Part shown: positions 27,321 to 38,637 of the stretch, in pieces | Position numbering within the stretch: position 1 is the stretch's first letter | Layout: each line of letters begins with the position of its first letter | Assembly: GCA_016711105.1 (NCBI GenBank) | Contig: JADJTO010000009.1 | Coordinates: forward strand, 1 to 64,000 | DNA: 64,000 nucleotides | Origin: Micropruina sp. | GTDB lineage: Bacteria > Actinomycetota > Actinomycetes > Propionibacteriales > Propionibacteriaceae | Direction: 5' to 3' | Made by a program: the position numbers and the translations under genes | Notes under the pieces: model-generated | The model's input: the letters and a program-made list of their open reading frames with translations, nothing else | The model's database searches: none | What the model was told of the DNA's origin: nothing

Positions 27321-27384
27321 GGAAGCGCTGATCAATCATGTCCCGGCCGCGTCCTCGCTCGGAACAGCATTAATCAGCACTTCC
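27321..27384. mobile_element. 64-bp IS5-like miniature inverted-repeat element
   Basis: GGAAGCGCTGATCAAT (27321-27336) and ATTAATCAGCACTTCC (27369-27384) are inverted repeats matching at 14 of 16 positions, around a 32-bp unique core. Both ends are flanked by the same TTAG (27317-27320 and 27385-27388), a YTAR-type target duplication typical of the IS5 subgroup, whose terminal repeats also start GGAAG. No coding capacity. The right TTAG supplies the TAA stop codon of the minus-strand gene next door. Confidence 0.65.
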
Positions 27385-27990
27385 TTAGTTCGTGGCCCGC
27401 GTCGTCATGGCGGACGTGCCTCGCTGTGGCCACACCAGGACTCCCAGCGTGACCCAGGCGACGGCGGGGAACACGAACACGGGCGACAGGAAGATGGTGG
27501 TCAGCCCGCCCAGGACGAGCACGAGCCCCGACCACCAGCTGATTTCCTTGGCGCGCACCAGATCCCAGCTCAGCAGGCCCAGGCCCACAGTGAACAGCAG
27601 CGACACCAAAGCTTGCGTTGCGCCGCTGGCGTTGGAGCCGACGAAGCCGGTGGCATCTTCGAAGGTGACCGCGTAGGAGCCCCACGGGAAAGCCCAGAAC
27701 TCGGCCACGGTGGCCAGGATCAACAGAGCGCAACCACCCAGGCTGGCTGCCGCTGCCACTCGTCCGCTCGGACGGGCTGTCCCTCGCCGCTGAATCAAGG
27801 CGACCAGGGCAGCGCCGACGAGCAGCAACGGCAGGACCACAAGCTTGCCGGAATCCATCCAGGTCATCCCGAGGACGAGGTTCATCTCGTTGTCCTGGGT
27901 GGCCCCGTGCGCGACGATCTGGTGACTCCAGATGAGCAGCCACAGCACGGCCGCGAGCACGCTGCCTGGACCAGCCCACTGTTTCAACAC
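27385..27990 (-). CDS. Integral membrane protein of unknown function
   Basis: From a GTG at 27990 the protein has about 200 residues and five or six hydrophobic segments: GSVLAAVLWLLIWSH, KLVVLPLLLVGAALVAL, GGCALLILATVAEFW, ALVSLLFTVGLGLLSW, GLVLVLGGLTTIFL and FVFPAVAWVTLGVLVW. The open frame also allows an ATG at 28059 with an unlikely charged leader. I do not recognise the family. Its stop codon overlaps the 4-bp target repeat of the adjacent miniature element, so the original C terminus may have been different. Confidence 0.55.
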   Translation of the reverse strand: MLKQWAGPGSVLAAVLWLLIWSHQIVAHGATQDNEMNLVLGMTWMDSGKLVVLPLLLVGAALVALIQRRGTARPSGRVAAAASLGGCALLILATVAEFWAFPWGSYAVTFEDATGFVGSNASGATQALVSLLFTVGLGLLSWDLVRAKEISWWSGLVLVLGGLTTIFLSPVFVFPAVAWVTLGVLVWPQRGTSAMTTRATN

Positions 27991-28157
27991 GCGTTCATTC
28001 TGTCGCGCGGGAGGTTCCCTCGACCTCGGATGACGGGCAGCAGGATTGCCACTCTTCATTCCCGCGCCAACGCGCCCGCCCGCCAGCGTGCCGCGGTGGC
28101 CAGGGGTGGACGGGGGCGTCCGGATTGAATGTCAGGGCGGGCCAGTACCCTGTGCTT

Positions 28158-29591
28158 ATGTCAGCGGACTCGATCGCCCAGCACCGGCGGGCGCTGAACG
28201 GCATCCCAGAAGCTCCCGTAGACGATCGGCCTCTGGTCGAGGGTCTGTTGCGCAGCAGGTGGACGTGGATCACCGTGGTCTTCACGCTGATGTTCGCGGC
28301 AGCGCTGATCGATCAGTATCGGATGATGACGGCCGACATTCCGGTCAGGGACGGGGTCGTCCCGGGGATGAACGCCTCGGCGATCCGCGAAGCCTTCGGC
28401 TATGCGCTGCCAACCCTGATCTTCTGGATCGTGGTCTTCCTGATCGCTGATCGCTTCCGGCCACAACGGCTGGTGATCTGGTGGCTCTCCCTGGGTTGGG
28501 GCGCGTGTGTGGCCACCTGGGTGTCGGTCTACGCCAACACCTGGGCGGCCGAACAGCTGCAGATTTCCGGCAACGGAGACCCTGCGACGGGGGCTCGGGC
28601 CGCGATCTATGTGGCGCCCTTCGTGGAGGAGGCAGCAAAAGCCACCATCCTGTTCTGGATCGCGATGCTGGTTCGCCACCAGGTGGTCACCAAACTCAAC
28701 GGGATCGCCCTGGCGGGCTTGTCCGCCGCCGGGTTCGCCTTCACCGAGAACATCATCTATTACGCCCGGGCGATCATGTACTCCGCGCAAACCATCGAGG
28801 TCGGCGACGCCCAGGCGGCCGTGCAACAGCTGGTGTGGTTGCGCGGCGTGTACACCGCTTTCGGTCACCCGCTGTTCACGATGATGACGGGCGTGGGCTT
28901 GATCGTTGCTCTACGTACCCACAGCAAGGTGGTGCGGGTCCTCGCCCCGGTGGTCGGGTTCCTGGCAGCGGCCTTCCTGCACATGGTGTTCAACTCCCAA
29001 GCAACCTTGTCCCAGGGCGCCGGGCAGCTGCTGATGTACTTCGGTGTGGCTCTGCCCCTCGTCCTCTCAGCGGTGGTCTACGCAGTCCGGCAGCTGTTCA
29101 ACGAAGCCGCTTTGATCCGGGCGCGACTTATCGACTACGTCCGGATGGGGTGGCTGACCCCCACCGATCCCGAGGTGTTCTCCAAGCAGCGCCTGCGGCT
29201 TCGCGCTCTGGCGGTCGCGGCGACTCGCGGTTGGGTCGTGTTCACCGCCACGGTCACGTTGCAGCGGACGCTGACCGAGCTGGCTTACCTGCGGGACGCC
29301 GAGGTCAAGGGCTTGGTTGATGACGCCGGGCAGGCTCGCTCGCTTGAGCTGCTGGGTGCCGCGCGGTCCCTTCGCGGGGTGGCGGTGGATGACCCCCGGG
29401 GTCAGAAGCTGAGCCTGCCCCGCTTCCGCAAACCCCGTCCGGGGGAGTTCCCGGCGCCGACCTACCCTGGCCCAGCCGGGATCGGCGGTAACTGGCCACC
29501 CCCGCCAGCCTCTGCACCACTAGGCTCTGCACCACTAGGATCGCAGGCATATTCAACCGTCGACCCGCGATGGGGCCCACCGGGTAGCTAG
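28158..29591 (+). CDS. PrsW-family intramembrane metalloprotease
   Basis: PrsW proteases cleave anti-sigma factors within the membrane in some firmicutes. The family motifs are here: PFVEEAAKATILFW (the E-E-x-x-K motif), GFAFTENIIYYARA (F-x-x-x-E-N), FGHPLFT and FLHMVFNS (two histidines). About eight membrane helices span residues 35-320. The C-terminal 130 residues are a cytoplasmic Pro-rich tail containing a 15-bp tandem repeat that encodes SAPLG twice (29511-29540). The start is the ATG at 28158. It ends 7 bp before the dynamin-like GTPase gene. Substrate unknown. Confidence 0.85.
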   Translation: MSADSIAQHRRALNGIPEAPVDDRPLVEGLLRSRWTWITVVFTLMFAAALIDQYRMMTADIPVRDGVVPGMNASAIREAFGYALPTLIFWIVVFLIADRFRPQRLVIWWLSLGWGACVATWVSVYANTWAAEQLQISGNGDPATGARAAIYVAPFVEEAAKATILFWIAMLVRHQVVTKLNGIALAGLSAAGFAFTENIIYYARAIMYSAQTIEVGDAQAAVQQLVWLRGVYTAFGHPLFTMMTGVGLIVALRTHSKVVRVLAPVVGFLAAAFLHMVFNSQATLSQGAGQLLMYFGVALPLVLSAVVYAVRQLFNEAALIRARLIDYVRMGWLTPTDPEVFSKQRLRLRALAVAATRGWVVFTATVTLQRTLTELAYLRDAEVKGLVDDAGQARSLELLGAARSLRGVAVDDPRGQKLSLPRFRKPRPGEFPAPTYPGPAGIGGNWPPPPASAPLGSAPLGSQAYSTVDPRWGPPGS

Positions 29592-29598
29592 GAGTTGT

Positions 29599-31293
29599 AT
29601 GAGCGCCAGCGATCTCGTCGAGGCGCTCGCTCGACTCCGGGGTGCGCTGTCGGGGGTACGTCTCCCGTTGACCCTGCCAGGCAGCGTCGAGGCCGGCCAG
29701 CGATCGCGGGAGATCGTTTCGCAGCTGGACGACTACATGCTGCCGCGACTGGGTCGGCTCGACGCACCCATGCTGGCGGTGATCGGCGGTTCGACCGGCG
29801 CCGGTAAGTCCACGCTGATCAACTCGATGATCGGCCGGGTGGTTAGCCGCCCGGGCGTGATCCGTCCCACGACGCGCTCGGCGGTGCTCGTGCATCACCC
29901 CGAGGACGGTATCTGGTTCACCTCGGATCGGATTCTGCCGGGCCTGGCGCGTAGCACTGAGGTCACGAACGACTCCCGGACCCTGCAACTCGTCGCCGAG
30001 CCGAGTCTGCCCCGCGGGTTGGCAATTCTGGATGCGCCCGATATCGATTCGGTGGTGGTCGAGAACCGGGTGTTGGCCGCTCAACTGCTCGCCGCAGCGG
30101 ACCTGTGGCTGTTCGTGACCACGGCCGCTCGCTACGCCGATGCGGTGCCCTGGGAGTACCTCAATGCGGCAGCTGAACGCAGCGCTGCACTCGCGGTCGT
30201 GCTGCAACGGGTTCCGCCGGCAGCCATTGACGAGGTTCCCGGGCATTTGGGGCAAATGATGGCCGAGCGTGGCCTGGGGGGTTCGCCGCTGTTCGCGGTG
30301 CCCGAGACCGTCACTGATGGCGACGGACTGCTGCCGGACGCCGCCGCTGCGCCGATCCGCGAGTGGCTGGCAACGCTGGCTGCCGACGTGGCGTCACGGA
30401 CGAGCGTGGTCCTCAAGACCCTCGACGGCGCGATCACCCATGTGGCTATCACGGCTCCCACGATTGCCGCGGCGGTCGAGGATCAGAGCGCCGCGATGGC
30501 CCAGTTGCGCACCGACGCGGAGAAGGCCTACATCGAGGCCGTCCGGACGATCGGAGTCCAAACCGCTGACGGCACGCTGTTGCGCGGCGAGGTGCTGGCC
30601 CGCTGGCAAGACTTCGTCGGGACCGGCGAGTTCTTCCGAGCCGTCGAACAGAAGATCGGCTGGTTACGGGATCGCCTGATGGCCTCGCTGCGCGGCGAAC
30701 CCAGGCAAATCCATGAGGTGAAGTTGGCGGTCGAATCCGGGCTGGAGACGTTGGTCCGGGAGGAGGGCGAAGCGGCGGCGGAGCGGACGGAGGCCGCCTG
30801 GCAGGCGAACCCTGCGGGCCGCGAGTTGCTGTCCCGCACGACTCAGGAACTATCCCGCGCTTCTGCTGACTATCCGGCGAACACGGCTCGGGCGATCCGT
30901 GATTGGCAGGCCTACGTGATGGAGTTGGTCTCCTCCGAAGGTAGTTCGAAGAAGTCGACGGCTCGCTTCCTGGCCTTAGGCGTCAACGGAATCGGCGTCG
31001 CACTGATGATGGTCGTGTTCTCTCAAACCGCTGGGGTCTCGGGGGCCGAAGTTGGCCTCGCCGGTGGGACGGCAGTCTTGGCGCAACGCGTCCTGGAGGC
31101 GGTCTTCGGTGAGGACGCCGTCCGCCGCCTCGCCAAGCGCGCCAAAGTGGAGCTCGACGCCCGAATCGAGGCCCTGTTGGCCACGGAACTGATGCGCTAC
31201 TTCCGTGAACTGGATGGCACTGGAGCCCGCCCCGAGCAAGCGGGCCTGATCCGAGGTGCGGTCCAGGGGTTGAACGCTGCCCGCGCAGGCGAC
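29599..31293 (+). CDS. Dynamin-like GTPase, first of a pair
   Basis: The N-terminal half is a dynamin-family GTPase: G1 loop VIGGSTGAGKSTLINSM (about residues 62-78), a threonine in RPTTRSAVL for G2, and LAILDAPDIDSV for G3. A long helical region follows and then a membrane-associated hydrophobic segment (FLALGVNGIGVALMMVVFS, GLAGGTAVLAQRVLEAVFG), as in bacterial dynamins. The 3' limit is unclear: the frame runs past the expected C terminus into sequence that belongs to the second GTPase, so at least one indel lies near 31290-31380. The pair GTPase A plus GTPase B next to each other is common in actinobacteria; its role is not established. Confidence 0.75.
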
Positions 31294-32870
31294 CCGCGAC
31301 TCACCCCACCCGAGGTGGCGGAGTTGAGCGGTGAACTGCTGCCCCTGGAGGAGGCCCCCGAAGCGGGCTGTGTTGGAGCCAGGTGCCCCAGGCCGGGCAA
31401 CGTGTCGCCTTTTCTGGTGAGCACACGGTGGTGGCGCTGGCCGGAGCCACCGGCAGTGGCAAGTCCAGCGCCTTCAACGCCCTCTCCCGCACAGAACTGG
31501 CCGCGACCGGCGTTCGGCGGCCCACCACCGCCCAGCCCATGGCGGTGGCTTGGGGGACCCAGTTGCCGCATGACCTGCTGGACTGGCTGGAGGTCCCTCG
31601 CCGCCACTTGGTCGCCTCGGGTGCCGGTGAGTTGGCCAACCTGGTCTTGATCGACCTGCCCGACCACGACTCGACCGAGGTCGCCCATCGCCTCACCGTG
31701 GATCGCTTGGTGGAACTCGTCGACATGCTGGTCTGGATCGTCGACCCGCAGAAGTACGCGGACGGTGCCCTGCACGAGCGGTACCTGAAGCCGCTGGCGC
31801 CCTACGCCGAGGTCATGCTCGTGGTGCTCAATCAGGCCGACCGGCTCTGGGGCGATGAACTCGAGCGCTGTCTGGCGGACTTGCGCCACCTGCTGGATTC
31901 TGAGGGCTTGGCGAAGACGCCGATCCTGTCGATGTCGGCCACCGAGGGCATCGGAGTTGCCGAGGTCCGACACTTTCTGGCAGAAGTCGTCGCCACCAAG
32001 AAGGCCAAGAACACGCGCCTCTCCGCCGACGTTGACCGGGCCGCCGCCGCTCTGCGGGACGAGTTGGGCACAGCCCCGGCGGCCAAGGTGAGTCAGGATC
32101 AGCGTTTGGCCCTGACTGATTCCCTGGCGGACGCCGCCGGCGTCCCGATCGTGGTTGACGGGGTTCGGCAGGCGTGGCGCCGACGCGGTGCTATTGCCAC
32201 CGGGTGGCCGTTCGTGAGTTGGCTTTCGGCCATGCGCCCCGACCCGCTGCGGGCGATCCGATTGGATCAACAGCCCCGCGAGCTATCGCCGACCGCGACC
32301 AGCCGGACGTCCTTGCCCGTCGCCAGTTCGGTGCAGAAGGCACGGGTCGACCGAGGTCTGCGTGAGTTGGTCGAGAGCGCCGGTGCGGGGTTGCCTCGCG
32401 GCTGGCTCGAGACCGTCCGTGCCGCGGCCCGCGACAATGAGCGGCAGCTGTTGGATCGCCTCGACCTAGCCATCGCGCAGGCCGACCTGGGTTTGGATCG
32501 CGGCCATGGGTGGTGGTCGGTGGTCAGGTTCCTGCAATGGGTGTTGATGGCCTGTGCCCTGGCCGGCCTGGCCTGGGGACTGGTGGTCCTGTTCGCCGGG
32601 TCGCTGCTCTTCCAAACCCCGCCGCCGGTGCTCTGGTGGAACCTCCCGGCCCAGTGGGTGCTGCTGGGAGGCGGTGTTCTCGGTGGCGGCCGGCTGGCGG
32701 CGCTCTCCGGGATCGGAGTGGACATCGGCGCCCGGCTGAAGGCTCGCTCAGCTGACGGTACCTTGCAGCACGCCGTCATGGCCGTGGTCGAGCGCGACAT
32801 CGTGGCTCTTGTGGAGGCGGAGCTGGAGCGCTACCGAGCCGCCGTGCTGGCCGTCAGCAAGGCGTCCTGA
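31294..32870 (+). CDS. Dynamin/YfjP-like GTPase, second of the pair (indels near the start)
   Basis: The clear frame begins at about 31383 with QAGQRVAFSGEHTVVALAGATGSGKSSAFNAL, which is the G1 loop, then VRRPTTAQPMAVAW (G2), VLIDLPDHDSTE (G3) and LVVLNQADRL (N-x-x-D, G4). Two membrane helices near the C terminus (VLMACALAGLAWGLVVLFAGS and WVLLGGGVLGG) anchor it. Upstream, LTPPEVAELSGELLPLEEA lies in the previous frame and looks like the missing N terminus; the joint needs two small indels between 31345 and 31390. The start is therefore only estimated. It likely works with the first GTPase in membrane remodelling; this is inference. Confidence 0.7.
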
Positions 32871-32976
32871 CAGGCAGTTGTACACAGGCGTGGATTTTGT
32901 CCACAGCGCGCAGATTGCTTGACCGGTTCCGGCGACTTCTCACCAGTGTGTGCTCACACAAACATTGGGAGGCGCC

Positions 32977-33429
32977 ATGGAGGCATTCATCACCATCACC
33001 GGCAACGTCGGATCCGACGTCGAGATTCGGGCCGGCGGCAACAACGAGTGGGCATTCGCGAACTTTCGCGTAGCCTGCACCCCGCGATCGCGGGGTGCCG
33101 AGGGTTGGCAGGACGAGCTCACGATTTGGTATCGCGTCCGCTGCGGCTACGCCCTGGCCAACCACGTCAAGGCCTCGATCAGTCGGGGTGACCCGGTGAT
33201 CGTGGTGGGGCGACTACGCGCCGTGTCCTGGGTCGACGCCGACGGGGTGACCCACACCCGGACGGAGATCGACGCTCAACACGTTGGGCATGACCTGACT
33301 CGTGGCACCGCGGAGTTCCGCCGGATGGCGCGGGCCGCCGAGCCGCCGAGCGAGTCAGCCCGAGGCGAGTTCGAAACCGAACCGGACGGGGTGGACGTCG
33401 AGCCAGGGCTGATCTCGGCGGGAGTTTGA
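32977..33429 (+). CDS. ssb: Single-stranded DNA-binding protein (short paralogue)
   Basis: An OB-fold SSB: MEAFITITGNVGSDVEIRAGG, ANFRVACTPRS, WYRVRCGYALANHV and GDPVIVVGRLRAVSWVDADG are the standard strands. The start at 32977 follows GGGAGGCG. At about 150 residues it has an acidic tail (EFETEPDGVDVEPG) but lacks the usual DDDIPF tip, so it is probably a second SSB and not the replication one. Two TTGTACACA/TTGTCCACA sites lie upstream at 32878-32905. Confidence 0.85.
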   Translation: MEAFITITGNVGSDVEIRAGGNNEWAFANFRVACTPRSRGAEGWQDELTIWYRVRCGYALANHVKASISRGDPVIVVGRLRAVSWVDADGVTHTRTEIDAQHVGHDLTRGTAEFRRMARAAEPPSESARGEFETEPDGVDVEPGLISAGV

Positions 33430-33461
33430 GCCCGGTGCCCGACGAACTCCCGCGACAAACC

Positions 33462-33491
33462 CGGGTCGCTGGTCGAAAGACCGGCGACCCG
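33462..33491. terminator. Bidirectional stem-loop between ssb and ettA
   Basis: CGGGTCGCTGGTC and GACCGGCGACCCG pair at 12 of 13 positions with a GAAA tetraloop. It sits 32 bp past the ssb stop and just beyond the end of the oppositely oriented ettA. Confidence 0.7.
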
Positions 33492-33512
33492 GGGTCGGGG
33501 CGAGTCTGGAGC

Positions 33513-35187
<1,675 letters not shown>

Positions 35188-35195
<8 letters not shown>

Positions 35196-37983
35196 GGAGG
35201 ATCCCTTGTCGATGAAAATCGGGCCCACTTGGCATGCCTGATCGGCCACTGTCGAGGAGTTCGGGGAGGGTGATCGCCACGCGTCCGGTGAGGTCGGCGA
35301 TCTGGGTCCGGCAGGAGAACCCGTCGGCCACGAGCACGGCGTCGAGGCCGGCGTGGCGAATCGCGGGCAGCAGGTCCAGCTCGGCTACCGCTCGCGACAC
35401 CGCCTCATGGCCGGCCTCCAGCCCGAAGGTCCCGGCCAAGCCGCAGCACCCGGCAACGGTGATCACGCTTGCCCCGGTGCTCGCCAGCAGGGCGGCGTCG
35501 GCCGCCCACCCCAGGACGGCCCGGTGATGGCAGTGCGGCTGCACCACGACAGTGAGACCGCTCAGATCCGGGGGGCGCCAGGCGGGTCGGACAGAGCAAC
35601 TCGGCAGGCGGTGCAGCGCAGCGATCACGCCCCGACCCGCGGGTCATCGACCAGCCCCGCCGCATCGCCACGAAGAGCGGCAACGCAGGAGGGTTCCAGG
35701 CCAACGATCGGCACCCCGGCCTGCGCAATGGGGGACAGGACGTCCAACGTGCCCCTTGACCGCCCGGGCGCCATGTTCCCGCTGGCCAGTGCTGGTCCAC
35801 GGCAAGCCGCAGCAGGCCGTCCGTTCGACGATGGTGGGGGCATAGCCGGCGTCCGCGAGTAGCGCCACCAGCGCGGGCAGTTGAGCCCCCTCGAAGATCG
35901 CGCTCCAGGAGTCCACCCACACGGCGACGGGTCGGCCACCCCGGGGGAGAGGTGGAGTGCGTCGCCGCGCAAAGCGGGGCAGGCTCCGCCCGGCACCGAT
36001 CCCGGCCGCCCAACTCCCGATCCGACGCGGCCAGGGCCAGGTCAGAACTGTGTTGAGTGCCGCGGCGAGCCCCGGCACTCCGGATACGTGCCGCCCCCAG
36101 GCGGGCAGCCACCCTAGGGCGTAGTGCACCCTGGGTCGCAGTTTGCCGCGATACGCCTCGTTCAGCACCACGGACTTCAGGTGCGCCACATCAACTCCGG
36201 TGGGGCATTCGGTGGCACAGGCCTTGCAGGCAAGGCACAGCTCGAGCGCCTGGTGCACCTCCGGGGCTGCCCAATCCGGAGCAACGAGCCGACCATCCAG
36301 CATCTCCTGCAACACCCGGGCACGGCCCCGGGTTGAGTCCTTCTCCTCCCCGGTGGCCCGGTAAGAGGGGCACATCACACCGTTGCTGGTCGCCAGGCAC
36401 TTTCCCACCCCGGTGCATCGGTGCGCGGCTTCGGCGAACGCGGGGTGTCGCTGCGCCAACAGGGAGCGCGGGGCAGTCAGCCGCAGCGATGCGTCGACGG
36501 GTGCCGGGTCCACCAGGACGCCGGGATTGAACAGGTTGTGCGGATCGAAGACGCGTTTGATCTCGGAGAAGATCGCCAACGCCTCCGGGCTGTACATCCG
36601 TGGCAGCAAGGCCGACCGGGCCCGGCCATCGCCGTGCTCGCCCGATAGCGAGCCACCGAAGCGACCCACGAGGTCGGCTGCGTCCTCCACGAAGGCCTTG
36701 AGCCTTGCAGCTCCGTCCGGCTTGTCGAGCGGAAAGTCGATCCGGGCATGCACGCAGCCCTCACCGAAGTGGCCGTAAGGGAGGGCGTGCAAGCCGTGCA
36801 GGCTGAGCAGCCCCTCGAACTCGCGCAGGTAGGCGCCCAACGCCTCCACGGGCACAGCGGCGTCCTCCCACCCGGCATGCGCAGGCCGGTCGAGAGCGAC
36901 CGCCGCCAACCCGGCCCCCTCTGAACGCAATCGCCACAGGGCCCCAGCGGACGCCGGCACCTCGACCGACCAGCCGTCGCGGCAGCCGGAGGAGGCCACC
37001 AACGCGGCAGCCCGATCGCGGAGCTCCGGCCCGTCCGCCCCAGCGAGTTCCAGGAACAGCCATCCCGCTCCCTCGGGGAGACGGGGCAGGCTACGACCTC
37101 GCCCTCGGACGGCAGCGACAATCCGCTCATCCAGACCCTCGCAGGCCGTGGGGCCGAAGGGCAGCACCCGTGGCATGGCGTCAGCCGCCTCAGCCATGGA
37201 GTCAAACCCGAGAATCACGGTGCAGGTCTGCGCCGGCGCCTCCACCAGGCGGACTTCGGCCCCGAGGATCACAGCAAGCGTTCCCTCGGTCCCGACCAGG
37301 AAGCGGGTGACATCGAAGCCGTTCTCGGGCAGCAGGTGCTCCAGTGAATAGCCCGAGATCTGGCGCGAGAAGCGACCGAACTCGGTCCGGATGGTGCCCA
37401 GGTTTCGTTGCACCACCTGCCAGAGTTCGCGCAACGCGGGGGAGTTGGAGTTTCGTAGATCCAGGCTCCGATGCAGGTCCAGGCGCTCTCCGGTGCCGAG
37501 GATCACCTGCAACCCCAGCACGTTGTCCACGGTGCGGCCGTACCCCAAGGCGCGCGGGCCGCAAGCATTGTTGCCGATCATGCCGCCGATCGTGCAGCGA
37601 TCGGCCGTCGACGGGTCGGGGCCGAAACGGAGTCCGTGGGGCGTCGCGGCGGCCTGCAAGGCTGCTTGGACAACGCCGGGTTCGACGCTCGCCGTCCGGG
37701 TGAGGGGGTCGAGGTGGCGAATCCGACTGAGGTGCCGTGAGGTGTCGAGCACCAATCCGGGGCCCACAGCGTTTCCGGCGCACGAGGTGCCAGCGCCCCT
37801 GGGTGTGATGGCTATGCGGCCCTGCAAAGCCGCCAACACGGTGGCGGCCAATTCGTCGACGCTGTCCGGGTGGCTCACTCCCCGGGGGACCACGCGGTAG
37901 AGCGAAGCGTCACTCGAGTAAAGAGCGCGGGTCAGGATCGAGGTATCAACCCCAACGCCAGGAAGTTCGGAGGCCAGCCCCAC
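35188..37983 (-). CDS. FAD- and Fe-S-dependent 2-hydroxyacid dehydrogenase (two frameshifts)
   Basis: The protein belongs to the Dld-II/YdiJ-like fusion of a GlcD-type flavoprotein and a GlcF-type iron-sulfur protein. The FAD-binding PCMH domain (RGAGTSCAGNAVG, GGMIGNNACGPRALGYGRT) is followed by FAD-oxidase domain (SGEHGDGRARSALLPRMYS), then two 4Fe-4S clusters (CTGVGKCLAT and ELCLACKACATECPTGVD) and CCG-type motifs (TACCGLPW, AGCCGLAG). Frames change near 35790 and 35640. The GTG start at 37983 is 6 bp from the MarR gene. About 930 residues. It oxidises D-lactate or a related acid and passes electrons to the quinone pool or a cytochrome; the exact substrate is not visible. Confidence 0.85.
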
Positions 37984-37989
37984 AAGGCC

Positions 37990-38448
37990 TTAGTCTGCCA
38001 TGTTGAGGACCGCGCGCATGGCGCGGCCCAAGGCATCCCAGTCATCCGGGTCGACGACATCAACGAAGACATTGCGCACTGACTGCACGTGATGGGGGGC
38101 TGCTGTTTTGAGCAAGGTAAGGCCGCTGCCGGTCAAGACGGCAATCACGCCGCGGCGGTCCTCGGGACAAGCCTTGCGCAGGATAAGGCCCTTGGCTTCC
38201 ATCCGGGCCACGGTGTGGGTCAGGCGCGACCGGGACTGTCGCACAGCGTCCGCCAAGTCCGACATGCGCAATTGCAGGCCCTCGGACTCCGAGAGATAGA
38301 CCAAGATTTCGTACTCCGGGAGGTCCAAGCCGAAGGGACGCAGTTCGGCGTCCAATCGCTCGTTGATCTTGGCGACGGCACACAGGTAATCTCGCCAGAC
38401 CACTTGCTGGGCGCTGGTCAGCCATCGGGGTTCGACGATAGTGTCCAT
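37990..38448 (-). CDS. MarR-family transcriptional regulator
   Basis: The 152-residue winged-helix protein has the MarR core: FGLDLPEYEILVYLSESEG, LRMSDLADAVRQSRSRLTHTVARMEAKGLILRK and the wing CPEDRRGVIAVLTGSGLTLL. It is the first gene of the marR - dehydrogenase - ettA run and its stop lies 6 bp before the dehydrogenase start, so it most likely controls that gene. A 20-bp dyad at 38467-38486, just ahead of its start, is the likely operator. It is divergent from the acyl-CoA synthetase gene. Confidence 0.9.
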   Translation of the reverse strand: MDTIVEPRWLTSAQQVVWRDYLCAVAKINERLDAELRPFGLDLPEYEILVYLSESEGLQLRMSDLADAVRQSRSRLTHTVARMEAKGLILRKACPEDRRGVIAVLTGSGLTLLKTAAPHHVQSVRNVFVDVVDPDDWDALGRAMRAVLNMAD

Positions 38449-38466
38449 AGAGTGATCTTAGCAGCG

Positions 38467-38486
38467 TAAGTTTCGATTTCAACTTA
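38467..38486. promoter_or_regulatory. Candidate MarR operator
   Basis: TAAGTT (38467-38472) and AACTTA (38481-38486) are a perfect inverted repeat with an 8-nt spacer, in an AT-rich patch 19 bp upstream of the marR start and between divergent genes. Size and placement fit MarR autoregulation. Confidence 0.55.
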
Positions 38487-38637
38487 GTCTCCGTCGCCTT
38501 AGCCCGCTGGTACGCCGCGAACGGCCGGTGGAGGTGCGCTTCCTCGACGCCGCCCAGCTTCTAGCCGTGCGTGGCTGGGGAACCTACACTGCCACCAATC
38601 CCCCGCGCGATAAGGGGCTGGCACAGGAGAAGAGCAC

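Noticed and set aside
27321..27384. Reading the GGAAG inverted repeat as a plain tRNA-Arg terminator
   Set aside because: The arms are 32 bp apart, there is no T-tract, and identical TTAG flanks both ends, which fits an insertion better, though a terminator role is not excluded.
29511..29540. 15-bp tandem repeat in the prsW tail as a minisatellite
   Set aside because: Only two copies, encoding SAPLG twice in a Pro-rich tail; ordinary coding repetition.
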